Source: Epiperipatus broadwayi
Taxonomy: Eukaryota > Onychophora > Udeonychophora > Euonychophora > Peripatidae
DNA length: 64,000 nucleotides
Reading direction: 5' to 3'
Assembly (NCBI GenBank): GCA_028023455.1
Contig: JAQFVV010000018.1
Span: 10,620,771 to 10,684,770, forward strand
Positions 23,701 to 38,700 of the stretch are shown piece after piece. Both the position numbers and the translations under genes were made by a program. The notes below the pieces were generated by a model. It was given only the letters and a program-made list of their open reading frames with translations, did no database searches and had not been told where the DNA came from. The first letter of the stretch is position 1. Each line of letters opens with the position of its first letter.

Positions 23701-26700
23701 ATAAATATAGAGCTAATTTTTATATCACATGATGTAGCCACTTTTTAATATCAAAAATTACTTTTAATAAATATGAAATAAAACTTAATACTAGTTTCCT
23801 TAGCAATATATATTTTTTTAAAATCATAATGATAATAATTCATCTAAGATTTTTATAAAATATTCTCTTTTTTTAAAATTATATATATATACTTTCACAT
23901 TATTTTTCAATCAGTAGCAAAAAAAAAATTTCACCCAATAGTGCCACCTAGTGTAAGTTCTAATAATCAATAAATTGTAGACGGTTGCGCATAATAATCC
24001 CTTTCCAGTCCCTTCCAATTTAATATCTCCAGATTAATTTCTAACTCATGGTTTTCATTAGTGAGGGGACTTGAATCTGGATAAAAATTGCACACAACTT
24101 TCTAGCATCTATTGACTATTAGGGATTACACTAGGTAGCACTATTGTATGGAAAAAAATTTATTGTTTAATAGCTTATGCAAACATAAAAGGAATGGTGA
24201 TTATGTGAACTTTTAGTGATTTAATTATTATTCAAGTAGAGAATTATATAAATATAGATATCCAACATTATCAGCAGCAACTCACTTTTTATTACTTATC
24301 TATATAAGCTCGTGAATGCTTTGTTCTGGTGTGTGTGTCTATATATATACGTGTGCATGCATGCCATACATGTATATACAGATTAAATAATAATAATTTG
24401 TCTCTCTTGGTTTTAGAACTGTGCAGTATTAATGGTATTGCCTGTTTAATATTTTTTCTGGATTAAAAGAGATATAATAATTACCATCGTGTTCGCAATT
24501 CTTGCAAAAAGTTGAATAAATGCAAATTATGATATATTAATTAATTCAATAATATACTAAGTATTCCTCATTTTATATTTTTTTAAAGCTTGAAATTAAA
24601 ACAAATATTATAATAATTATCAATATTAAGTAATTTTGAGAAATATTTCATTCAAGAAATTATTAGGACGAAACTTTAAATATTACAATAATTTTTATAA
24701 CTCTACACTATCTTTATAATAATAATAAAAATATTAATTTCGTATTTTTTTTTTTCTTTTGCATTTTGAGGAAAAATTTGTGCCAGCTTTTAAACAACAT
24801 TTAGAAATTATAACACAAGTGTTGTGTTTGGTTAGGCTTGCAGGTTCGTTTCCAAACCAACAGATACAAAAAGAACAACTATTCAGCAAGTAATATGTAC
24901 AATTTTATTAGTACAATATATATACACACGTTAGTGAAACAAATATACAAATACAGTTGATATGCTTCAATGCTGAGATAGTCATGCGGAGTAAGGAACT
25001 CGCTTCCAGCTAATGATTAGCCTGCGTCGTGAGTTCTGGTAAGACTCTTCCATCTATGTAGTTAGCTTGCCTCGAGTCAGCTCTAGTTCAGATGTAGCAG
25101 TTTCCAGTCCATATGTGGACTTGCCTCACTGCATGGCCATCTCAATAATGATTAGATAAATACATTTGCTGATGTCAGAAAGTTTAATGGAGAGCACAAT
25201 CTGTCGTTCAGGTTAACAGAAGTAATTGCTCTCTGCCTTGCTCCAAAAGGCTGACTATTTAAAGGCAGATCCCCTACCTTACTGGACACACGCGAATTCG
25301 GTGTGCGAACCCCAGTGAAGGTTTTAATCCCATTGGATAGCAACTGGGTGCTAGCCAATCAGGCAAGGAATCTGGAATGGTCCACTTCTGAAGACAGGGT
25401 CAGATATGACAAAAAGTTTTATTTTTCTTATACTTTCTTTTGCATAATATCTCTATTAATATTTTAATAACTTTCACATACACAGTTTAGTAATGACTGG
25501 AAGGTTGCTATTCTTCCACATGCGCCTTACAATTACTTTCAGACAGCCAATAGCTGTTAAAACAGTGGTCTGAGAAGCGATCAGGCCTAGACACATGACA
25601 GAGATTTTTTGACAAGAAAAGAATGGTACCACTCTTCTCTTTTACTTAACTTTTATATATATAAGCCAGTCTTAAGCATCTTGGCTTGAAAGCATGAATA
25701 ATATAAACATATATATTTATTACAAAATATTATTTACATACGTTGCTGATAACTTATATTAACATCTAGAAAATTGCGGTGTAGTAAATCTAAGATTTCG
25801 CGCTGTAATATCATAAATTAATAATTCAGTGAGTAATAAATGTATATGTTTATATTGTTCATGCTTTCAAGCCAAGATGCTTAAGACTGGCTTATATATA
25901 TAAAAGTTAAGTAAAAGAGAAGAGTGGTATCATTCTTTTCTTGTCAAAAAATCTCTGTCATGTGTCTAGGCCTGATCGCTTCTCAGACCGCTGTTTTAAC
26001 AGCTATTGGCTGTCTGAAAGTAATTGTAAGGTGCATGTGGAAGAATAGCAACCTTCCAGTCATTACTAATTTAATAACAACATGCGATTTAAACAAAATA
26101 TTATAAACAGTTTAGTAAAATCAATAAAAAATTAATGGTTTGATTCCACTTTTTTCTATTTTTCAGTTGTTATTTTTTGCAAATAAAAATTATTATTAGA
26201 CCAACTGTACAATTTTGTCAAGCATTGCTGTTCGAGAGATCAGTGACAGCTACTTTATAAGCAGCTGTCGCGGTTTATCGGGTTCTTTTCCCGGTTGATG
26301 CTATAACACATGAGAAAAAAACCACTGTACAATTTTATTTGATAGCTCTGGAGAAAATATTTTCTATCTTTATAGTTAAATTGACCTACTAAAAAAAAAA
26401 AAGACAAAAGAGAAGCGTATATACATAGTGTATGTTCTACTTTAAAATCTTAATTACAAGTCAATATTTGTTGACTAAATATCTTCATCTACCTTTAATA
26501 ATTTTTATTTCCTTAGGCTGAAAATTTATCATCTTGAAATTTAAATATTCAAAGTATCCAGATATCTATTGTGTATGACAACTGCGTTTATGCATCATTT
26601 TGACTGAGATAGAATCCACTTAAAGAATATATTCTTTAAAAACATCCCATAGAATAATATACAAAAGATCTCATTTTGTTTCATTTCCAGTATACATTAA

Positions 26701-29700
26701 ACTGATCAGTTTCAGAAGAAACTGCTCATAGTTTAACTAATATTTAGAATAATCATCATAACTCTCTAATAAACTCTTATAACTACTCTCCATTTTTTCC
26801 CATAAAGTTTGGAAGTCATGAAAATCTGAAAAGCCTTATCATTATTTTGCCTGGATTCAACAAAATTATTGTATTATCAGTTGCTCCATTTATTTAGTTT
26901 GTATGTGAAATGTAAAGGATATTTAATTACTTCACTAGGGACATAATTAATAACAGACTGGCTGGCTTTTTTTTAAAGTTGCTATTATATGATGTTAGAT
27001 TTTAACTTAATTTATGTTGACTTTTCTGTAATAGTATGTATTCACTGTACACATATCAAACAATATATATATATATATTATTGAAGAAATAAACTCTGAA
27101 TGCATGTACAATAATAATTATAAGTTGGACATGTTAGGGTCATTATAACAAACTTTCAAGGAATATCCTCTCATATCAATATTAACTTATTAGTTAGACA
27201 ACAAATTAGAGTGCATTTTTGCAAGTTTTTTAAAGTTATTCAACTAAGTCTGACTTATGGATTATTATTTTATAGCATACACATGTAAGGTTTACTTCTC
27301 CATAAATATTATTATATATTCTCAGCACTACATATTTAATAATCATTGTTTGGTAGAAAAGTTGTTAAAATTATTAGAATGTACACACACACACACACAC
27401 GCACACTGTTAGTTTATTATTGTTTTTATAAAGTTGAGGATAGTAATGACTTATTCTTATAATATTCTGTTAGGGCCTTATGAATATCAACAGAACCTGC
27501 ATATCTATCTAACTAAACTAATATGCATACACACACAGAAATGACTATAACATGTTAATAACTGAAATTAACAGACACACTAAGAACTACCTAATATTAT
27601 TTAATTAACACATTAAGAATTAATTTAAGTAATAATGGTTAATTATATGCATAAAAATATAAAACATACCGTATTTGTTTAATTAAATCTTATAATCATT
27701 GATATAAATTAAGGGACACATGTATATTTTCATAAGCAGTTTACTTTAAATAAAAAAAAAAAGTAACAATTCACTATAAAACATTTTACTTTTAGCCTTT
27801 GAAATTCCATTTAACTGGTATGGTTCCAGGAACCACATTGAATTTTTTAAAAAACTGATCCAGATACAATTTTCACAACTTCAGTTTTAATAATGTTAGA
27901 GCAAAAAACTTTTACATTGATAGAAACTAGAAAAACTAAGGAAAACAATAAGATTAAGACAAATACTGATTACCATTCAAAAATAAGGAAAAAAAGAAAT
28001 TTCAACATCCGACATAATTATTACTTTATTGTTTTTTTTTTTCATGTGTCATAGCATCGGCCGGGAAGCGAACCCGCTAACCCAGGACAACTGCTTGTAA
28101 AGCAGTTGTGCTGACCTCTCGACTACCAATGCTTGACTATTACTTTATTGTTTGATCATAATTTCTAATTTATCATTAACTAAGTTTAAGTATTAAATTT
28201 TATAATATTGATATAATGTTCACCATTAACTAATATTGAGCATAACTTTAAAACATCTAGGGTTAAATGAATCTACAAAGTAATAAATGAAAATTATACA
28301 ATCTAACATCACATTAGCAACTTATATGCATCTATTAACAAAATTAAGCATATTGAACTATGTTTAAAGAAGCTAAAAACAAGTAAGCACATCTAATAAG
28401 CGAAGATTTTATCATGAAATGCATGCATAGTGAGAGAGAGTAGTCTGAGTTTTTGCACTAATGGATGTCTATGATAGGGCAGAGTTTGAGATAATAAATA
28501 AGCTAATACAAATTTTTAAAAAATTAAAAATAAGTAAGTTTATTTCAATCTTTTTATTTATATATAGTGACACCTTAATGGTGAAGGTGATTCACTCTTA
28601 TATGATTAATAATGATAAAGTTGCTATCTAGATAGTCTTCAATTACCTTAAACATTGATTGATTCTATATTATCTTAAATTTATGTCAATACTGATGTTA
28701 AAGTTTTGTCTTTCTGTAATCCTATTCTTTGATTAACTTTGTTTCTCATATTTATTGTTTTATTATTATTATTAGTTGGCTCCGCGTGCTTATCATTTGC
28801 AGGAAAAAGACCTTGTGAAGATCTTTGTATAGAAAAAAATGATTCATTTTTTTGTGCTTGTTCCAAACCTGGAATGATGCTTGCTAAAGATGGAAAACAC
28901 TGCCAAGGTAATGCAAAATATTTTTTCTATAACATGGACAAAGACCATATATATTTATGATGTAATTTTAAAACTCTAAAAGTTATGTGGTCTTTATTTA
29001 TTCTTCAAAATAATGGAAAAATTTTATACACTTAAATAAGAACTCTTACATTTTATTTCATTCACAATACAGATATTAGTTTACTTTTGTACCTATCTTC
29101 CTAAAATATATGATTTCTTACATGCTAATGTGCTCAATCTTCTGAAGATGTAAATGCAGCCAGCCTTTTGAAAGTGAACTGAATAGATTACATTAGTACA
29201 AGGAGAAATAATTTATTCTATTTGCCACACTCCAGGTAATAAACAGTAATACCACATAATTTCTAGACTATAGTCTGGCTACTGACCTTTATCAATTAAC
29301 AACATTGTATTTGCACCCATACATCCAGCAGTCACTTTCACTTTTTATATATTATCATAGATAATAATGTAAGATTAAAATTCCCTAAAGCTTTGAATCC
29401 AAACTAACACATTTGCCTAGTTATATATGTCTAACAACAGACTAGAAACTATATTTTAGTTGCCTCACTTTTATGCTAACCAGAGGTACCTTTGACTCTT
29501 TGACAAGGATGGAATATATCAAACAAAGCATTACATCACTTTTTCTGCTTACTTTCTACAGCTGTATTAGAAATAGTAATTCAGTCCCTTTGTTCTACTT
29601 TAGAGTCATTTTTTGCAAGCTAATCCAGCAATTTGGATTTGACTTTATCATTTATCAGATATTGTCTACTAATTGCACAAAGTTGGCCTTGGAGTAAATG

Positions 29701-32692
29701 CAGCGACTTTCTTATAATGACAATGTTGAAAGTAAGCAGAAAAAATGTGATGCTTTGTTTATGCAAATCTACCTTAACTTGGTAGCATCTATTAATAATA
29801 ATACTAATTAAAGTATTTGGCAATATTCTATAACTTTAAAGAAAGTTTTTGTTTATACTAAAATAACTTTCAATTCCAGCATGATTGCTTTGCATTCCAA
29901 AAATAATAACTTTTCTATCTTATAAATAAATCACCAAAATAAAAACTTTCTTAGAATCTGTCCAATTATATCAAATAAAAAGTGAGATTATTAAAAAATC
30001 ACCAGTATCATCTGCTATTTTTTGTTTATTATGCTAATCCTTACTACAAGAATTAGCAAATATTAACATGAGGTTTCTGTCTTATCACTAGTCACTGAAA
30101 TATTTGACAAATGTAATGTTGTTTTTTTTAAATTATATCAAATTTTCTATCTCTCCCCAGCTGAGTGCCACCTTCATCATATTCAACTAATTCTTAGCTT
30201 GGCTATGGTAAATTCTACCTTCATTTTTGTCTTTTATTTCAATTATATTTGTTGATAACATTTATCTTTTACTAAAATTATTTATTCTGTTAATAAAACC
30301 AGAACATTAAGAATATATTTTACTAAAGATGCTAATTCACATTATATAGTGACTTTGCTTGCATTCAAACAAAAATTATTCTACCATTATCAATTAGATC
30401 CTATAATTCTCCTTTCTGGATCATCATCGCTAAACATTAAGATTAATTGAGATCTCTTTTTCTAATCTATGGTAAAAAAAAAACCCATTCATTTCTTTTT
30501 TTTAATAAAATTCCAAGAATATCTAATTAATTCAACAAATTTAGCCTTACTAACACAAACAGTTTTACTCATTGCATTATTGCAATATTCTTTTAAAAAA
30601 ATTTGTGAGAATTTTCAAACCAATGGTGACAATGAGAAAATATAATCCAGACAATTTATAAACGTAGTCAGTCATATGATAACTTAATTGAGTTACGTAT
30701 AATAAATTATTCATCCCAGCATAGTATTTTATTTATACGTCAAATGAAATGTCTTCCCAGAAAGCAATTCTTTGTAAGATGCATATGAAAATCATGTTCT
30801 CTCTTATAAATACTGATTAAAAAAATACCTTTGAGTACTTTACAATTACTACATATTTGACATCTATTACATATTTATTCTTTGTCAGAACTATTTAATA
30901 ATGCAACCCCCCCCCCCCAAAAAAAAAAAAACCAAACAAACAGTATTACAGCTAAATGATGTCCATATTTAAATAAAATAAATACTGAAATCAAATTTTA
31001 TCTTTATTTTATTTTTTTATATTGATTTGATTCTAGATTGTGCTTCAAGAGAAAATACATTACTAATTCAAATTTCTGCAATCACAAAAATGTAAGATAT
31101 TTACTAAAATCAATCAGAACAGATACAGTCCCATAGTTTATAACCACTCTAAATAAACTAATAATGGCTCACTATTAGAAAACTTCAATAAATCTCCCAG
31201 AACATAATTAGATCTTATTACATAGCAGTTGCTCCTAAATGTTATTATCCTAAATAATTGTGAATATAAACAAACAAGTTTATTACACTAAAATTAGAAA
31301 AAAAAAATATATATACCTTATTTCAAAGAGAGCAACTTTTAACATATATATTTTATGTGGAAATTAAATCACTAAACATCACATGATCACTATCTCATAC
31401 TAGCACATAATTGTTATTAAACAATTCAAAACAAAGCAATCCTGAGATCTAGGTGCAGTGCTCTCAGATCCAAGGCTTCTCACTGATGAAGGCCACAAGC
31501 CAGAAACTAGTCTGGGGATATTGGATGAGTAGGCACTAGATAGGGATTTTATGCACAAGCCTTCTGGCATCCATTGATTGCTCTTGTTAGCACAAGATGG
31601 CACTACTATATGGAGAGTTTTGCTTTGTTTTGAATTGTTTATGTGGAAATTCTAGGAGTCTTTGTTTTATTTATTTTTTAAAGATATAATTATCTAAACC
31701 TAATTGTGATTTTGTTTATTAATTTTTGTTACACGATTGAGACTTTTATTTTATTGATTTGTAAAAGTTTGTCAATCAAATAATGTGTTTAATTTTCTTG
31801 TAATAAAAATATTGTAATCTATTGATTTTTGACCTTTTATTTTATTCTGTGCACAATGTAGTGATCAAAGTGAGAAACTCAAAAGTAATATGGATTAACT
31901 CAGCCAAAAAAAAAAAAGTAAAAGAAATCTTTGTTGGTCATCTCAATCTATTACTTTGGTGTTCAATGCTGGATCTCCTAAGTAACTGACCAGTCAATAA
32001 ATAAATTAATCTTTTATTTTTAGAAAATGGTTTTTATTTCTCTTACTAATTAGAATACATTGATGTATCACATGATAGGGCACTGTTCCTGGAAGTGCTA
32101 ATACAATCATGTACTTAACATTATTAATCAACTTACATTTAGTTCAACTAGAAACGCCTGAAATGTTTTAACTGTGCCATCTTGTGGTCATTAACTAAAT
32201 CAATGGTTACATTACTGGGAATGAGTGAAGATAGACAGCATTACTGTATAACTGTTATTTGTCAATTAATTTAGCTTTCTGTAACTCTACTTTCTAAAAG
32301 TATAATATTGTCATAATGATTTCTCACATAAATGTTATACTATTTTATATTCTTTGATTTTTATTTAATTTATTAATAGTTGAAATAGTAACTGAGAATA
32401 ATCGTTAAACTGTTTGGTATCTAGTTATTCAAAGAAACATTTGTTATTGCAGATATTGATGAGTGTGCTGCAAAAAATTTTAATTGCTCTCACAAATGTG
32501 TCAATGTTATTGGAGGAGCTTACTGTCTTTGTCCACCTGGTTTCATGTTAGATTTTGATATGAAAACTTGTTCAAGTAAGTATTAGATTTAATTAATCAA
32601 ATATGAGTGAGGAATACTTGCTCTATTGTAAAAAAAATCTATATGTTATTTGCTCCATAAATCATAGTTTGTTATATTTAAAACTTGCATTG

Positions 32693-32724
<32 letters not shown>

Positions 32725-35700
32725 AAACAAAGGGAGTAAATCACTCTTCTTCAGACTGTGACTTAAAAGCACTCTAAATGTTGAACAAAGGATCAAGAAT
32801 AGAATGAATCTACTTATTCTTGGTTGCTCTGATATTTATGCACATATCTTTGTCAACATTGTTGATAATTCAGAATATATATTTAGAGAGAGATTAATTC
32901 ACTTTGAATTAGACGTAAATAAATTTTGATGTTACCTTTAATCATCATGTGTAATATAGTTTTTTTTTACCATGTTTGTCTTATTACATGAAAATTTAGG
33001 AATAACTTCTTTCTTCAGCTATATTGGAGCACCAACAATAATCCATGCAAATATGTATTAGATATTTCAATGTTGGATTTCTTAATTAAGATTTTTAATA
33101 ATATGAATTTTTGATTCTGCCATGATGTATAATTGTAATTTATGATAAGTGATCATAGTACTAAATATTTATGCTTTACTATCAGGTTGATTGTGCAGCT
33201 GTTCTGCTCCAAAGCAGTTGATAATAGAAATTATTCCTTTATTTTTCTTTTATTATTATTTCTTTCAGTTTACAATATTTTTACACTATTATAATTGAAA
33301 TAAAAACCATATATACACGATTTATTATGGTCATAAAAAAATGGAAGTTGATAAATTATCACTATATATATATATGCAGGTTTTTTTTTTTTTTAAAAAA
33401 AAAAAAGAAAGCTAATCAATATCAAATTACCATTAGTAATATATAAAGTGTTACAGTTGCTGTATCCAATTTTATTAAATCTCACTTCAAACAGAAAACT
33501 AAACATTCCTACATAAATATTTATATTCGAATTGTCATCTGTATAATATAGTTTGATATAAATATTAAGATAAGACAAATTACCATATCACATGCTAGTT
33601 TTTTAGTCTATGAAAGTTGATTTAAACTATATATATATGTAAATAATACAAATACATCTAAAATCAATATGTAATCAGGTAATTACTAATATTCCTAGTT
33701 TCAAATTGTGATAAATTAATAATTTTTTATTTAAGGGGTTTTTTTAAATACCTAGTTTGCTGCATTATCTTCTTAGCTGTAATGTTTATAGTTTAACACT
33801 ATATTATTAAGTCAAATTTTCCGATTGTATCAGCTAAATGAATTTAGTTCATATTATTCTGATGGCTAATATTTTTTATTCAACCAAGAACAAATCACAT
33901 TTACGTCTTATTCCTAAAATAATGATTTTATTTTTTTCTGGAAAAATGCTGACAGCTGCAAGAATTCTCCCTTTTATTTTTTTATGGTCTCTTCTGTGAA
34001 CTTGAATCACAAACTGATGTTTGCTAAAATTGTAATTTTTTTGTAGAACTATTTCATTTCATAAATTATTATTTTTTTCTTTACAGAGTAATTAAAGGAT
34101 CTCGACACATTAAAAAAATTATTTAAAAAACTTATAAGCATTTCAATAAACATTTTTCTACCACTAAAAAACATAATCACACTCATTGTGGAAATGGATT
34201 TTTTTTTTAAAAAAAAAACAATCTCTAATATCTGTTTTGTAAAATGAAATCTAATTGTTGTAAAAAGTTTTAAAAAGCATTTTTCTCTAACACAAAAGTT
34301 TTTTTAAATGTTTTGAAAGTACCAGATGATATTCATTGAAAAAATTTGCCAAGCCTTTTCATGCAGGTTTTAAAATGAATATTAATAATGCTACATAAGA
34401 AATGAAAATTTTGGATAATCATAAAATTGAATGATTACAATGGTGTGTATTAGGATATCAGATTTGAATAAAAATTAAATATATGTTGAGTGTGCTTGTC
34501 ATAGCAATAGATTCACACAAAAGTGATCTAACACAGTAGAGTGGTGATATCTATAATCTCATAGAATTTTTGATCCACTGTCACAGCAGAGAAATTTGTT
34601 TAGTATCAGGAAGATTGCCAATTAGAAGTAATTGGTAGTTTTCTGGCAATATCAAAAGGCAAAAGTTATCTCTGTTTACATCTGGTTTCTATTCTTTATT
34701 AGAATAACAATCCATGAAAATATTTAATTCAACAAATATATATGTAAGATAAAATCCATACTAATTATATAATAACTTGAGTCAAAAAAGTTATATTAGT
34801 GTGTGTGCATATATATATAATATTAAATTCTCATCCTAAAATCAAGTACATATGATACTACAATCAAAATAACACTTGATCATCATGAGTAGTAATTGGC
34901 AATGCTGCCATTCTTTTAAAAATTAATAAAAAAAAATGTCCATGTAAAAAAGCCTTCCATTTGGTATGGAAAAGGAGAGACAGATATTGTTCTATTTTCA
35001 GTTATTAAATGTAAAATAGTCATTATATTTTTCCAAAGCACATTCCACATAATAGTTTAATAATACCACTCTTTCTTTTCTTCACTCTATTTTTAAAATC
35101 TCATACCTATTTTCATTTTTAGATCATCAATCAGTTTTTTTTTTTAATTCCCTCATTCTCCACACATACACCATATTCTTTACATTTTTTCTATTTTGAA
35201 ATCTGTCCCCAATCCAATTCTTTTCTATTTCATAATTCCTTTAATAAATAATCTCTTTTCATTTTTTTTCTTCAATACCTTGGTTTTCTAAGTCATATTT
35301 CTGCAGTTTCAATCTTTTCTCTTTTTTTAACTGTCCAGTTTATTATTTACTTCCAAAATCTTTAGATGTAAAAATTAATATTAGAATGGATATAATTAAA
35401 AACTGTGCTTTTTTTTCTGTATGAGCTGTTTACAATCATTCTAAAAATAGGAAATTTTTAAGTTCATTAAAGATCTGAATCTAAGTTTTTTATTATTAGA
35501 AAATAGACCTCTTTCACTATATTATAATACTATTTTCTAAAATACATATTATAGTGACAGTTTTTTTAAGCCCATTTTAAACTAAGCTTTGCAATATAGA
35601 AATCTCTGGCAAACAACAATTCTAGTTTATTGTAATTATATTTGCACTATTTCCATAACTAGTTGAATAATTAAATATTTTTAGAGAAATCCTAACTTTA

Positions 35701-38700
35701 TTTATACCTTTATAAATACATTCAACATATAGTTACAAGTAAACTGCCACCATTATTAATCCTAGGTTTTAATTAATATTTAAATTTGTTAAATAGTAAT
35801 GTTTTTTTTAAAAATTCCTTATAAATGATCATATGATTTTGGAACTTAATTCTTGTTATTTAATAAAATAAAATTCTACTCATCATTATTAGCAGATATT
35901 CATAAATGAACATGGCTATTCTAATCCCAGGAGAAAAATGAAGATATAAAAACAAAGAATATAGAAATAACGAAAATATTAGAATCAGAATTGCAGCATA
36001 TGGAATTAGAGAATGGAAGTGTGTGGGCACAAATATAATTTTACTGTACCAATTACTGTAGAAAGATGCCCAAGTCAGAAAGGCTCATGAAGATTGGTTC
36101 CCATATTAATCTAAGTGATCGAAGATGGTAATATAAAAAAATAGGGGAGGGGGGTGGACAATAAGAAAAAAAGCAAAGAAAAAAGATATGCTTTTGAAAA
36201 CTCAACATCTTATCTTACTATAGTAAACATAACTCTAGAAAAAAAATTGAGATTAAAAATAAATAAATTACTTAATGCAGTGTTCAATGTCAAGCAAGGT
36301 ATATACATATGTAAGTTATATAATAATAAATGTAGATATGTAGAATAAAAATAATAAGTTGTATAATAATAAATGTATAATGAAAATGTAGAATAATAAT
36401 GATAAGTTGTACAATAATATATGTATAATGAATGTAGAATAAAATTAATAACTTTGTAATGTATAATGAATATGTAGAATAAGAATAATAACTGTATAGT
36501 AATTATGTATAGCGATCATGTGTAAAGATTTATATTATATAGATAAATATAACCATAAAATGTAGCAATATAATGATCATTAAATTGCAATGTTGTTAGA
36601 TCATAGAGAGCACAGCTGACCTTATAGGGTCAGAAAACTGTATAAAATGCCATATATGGTGAGAAATGTAAAAATACTACGTATATGTGAAAACACCATA
36701 TATGGGAAGGTATGTAAAAGACTCCAGAAGTCTTGAGGGGTACATAAACCCCCAGAACTGGATCTATTTGTTCCGAGTATTAAATGTAAGTCAGAGACTC
36801 CTGCCTCTGTAAGTCCAAAAGCAGGATTAGCATTATTATGTGCAGGTCACCATGACCTTTTATTATTTTATTATGTCTTATATAGGCAATGTATATATGT
36901 AAAAATAATAGTATTTACTTAAATTAAACTATGAGCTTACCATCTAAGTTCTGCCTTTGTCCATTTATTACTTGCTGGTCGTAAGACATATCACTTAACT
37001 ATGTAGCTTATATAAAATGTGATAAAACAAAAGCATCTCTCTATTCTATTGCCATCTAAATAAGCCTGAATAATCAATTACTAAATGGCAGTGCATTTAG
37101 ATCTCCATCCCAGAATGACTGTTGCCTTTATCAGTGAGGCTTGGGATTCAAAACAAAAAGTAATGCAGTTATGCTAGTAGCTTGCATATTTAACTCCATT
37201 TTATTATTTAAGCTAAGAGTCTGGCATTTAAAAGACTAAGATTTTGAAACCAAGCCAACCATCCTTAAGAGTTATATAGACCTGACTCTGGCTCAGTAAT
37301 TATAAATTTCAGTAATTTGTTATTATTAACATTCTTGTAAAAGGAAAAAAAATAATTTCAATAGTTAGAAAAAAACCGAGGTTAATAAAATATATAATTG
37401 CCATCCCAGAGTCAAATCTATATAACTAGTGAGGAAGATTGGCCCTTGTTTAAAACCTTAGAATTTTTTTTTTAATTTCAGGCTTTTAGCATACTTTTAG
37501 TCTTAAATCCTAAGCTTCATTGTTAAAAACAAAGCCAGAAACTGGTTTGAGAATATAATTTAAATGAATTATTGACTATTCAAAACTATTGTAAATGGCA
37601 GCAGAGAGCTACCCTTGATTTGTTTTTGGTATCATGAGCTAGTCTCTGTGATTATTTATTTGATATTTGTGACACTCTTTTAATTTCTGCAGCTTTTCTT
37701 TTTTAACACTAATTTTGTTAGTAATTTTCGAGGTTGATAATGGTTTTTCAGCATAATTGAAATATTTAAATAAATTAGTAATTAACTATTTTTTTTAAAA
37801 AAGGTGAAAATCTTATCTTATAAATTATATGAGACTTTGGTTAATTAAGAAGTTACTTAAAGTTTATATCCATAACATTTAGTTTTAAGTTTTCATATGA
37901 ATATTAAAATACTCTGTAAATAACAAACCTGGTAGTACATTTTTAATATATGTATATTCTTAAAATTATTTTTATAATTATATTTATTTCAAACACATGA
38001 CCATTAATGATTTAATATCAACTGTGTATTGAGGAGAATTGATGATTGAAATTAAATAAGTTCTGGTTATTTTTTTATATAAATATATTATGTAAATTTG
38101 GTTTATCTAATATAAATATTTAGGGTACAGTTTAATTAAAAAAATTATATCTATTAAAACACCATCAAAAATAATTAACATGGGTATAGAATAATTAGTT
38201 ATTAAAAAAGACAGCCATTCACAAATAAATATGCCTATTCAACTGCAAGAGAAAAAAAGATAAAACAAAATTAATAAAACTTTAGAGGTGAGTTTTGCAA
38301 TGACTATACAAAGTGTGTCTGCATAAACTCACAATTCTTATTGTTTTTTTTTTTAGTATAAAGAAATTACTGACAACATAAAAGGGTGATGATGCCTGGA
38401 CTCTACACTAACATAAATTACTGAAGAGAGGAAAAGAGACAGAAAATATTATTTATATCAAAAATAGTATATATCTAGCTTTTGATGAACCAATGTCAGC
38501 AGCATAAGAAACTCTTGACCAGACATTGTTTATCATTCACAATTAATTCTCATTTCTGAATGATACTCCATTATTTGACACAAATGAAGCCTGTCTATTT
38601 GTCTATCCCTTAAAATATATACTTTCCATTTATCACATAAAGAAAACATTGCATGATTTCACTTGGCAGAATTGCTATCATCATTAACTTTGTACTCTGG

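Larger units (their letters stand above)
32725..37059. other. Intron 4, 5' part
   Basis: AT-rich and pyrimidine-rich (35080-35340), with two T/A homopolymer hairpins (33381-33406, 34199-34219). Apart from repeat Y and the 36.3-kb block nothing is recognised. Confidence 0.45.

Noticed and set aside
25152-25358. 68-codon ORF on the - strand
   Set aside because: Lies wholly inside the solo LTR, across its promoter region; not a gene.
28035-28137. A functional tRNA gene
   Set aside because: The same body occurs with different anticodon triplets, poor acceptor pairing, a constant 3' tail, poly-A and target duplications, which fits a SINE.
28802-28907. Alternative exon 3 start after the nearer tttgcag acceptor
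   Set aside because: It would create TGA at the junction with exon 2 and drop the first EGF cysteine.
30160-30210. Possible extra exon after a strong ccccag acceptor (ECHLHHIQLILSLAM)
   Set aside because: The donor phase does not match the phase 1 pattern, the length is only 47 bases, and the gene frame is complete without it.
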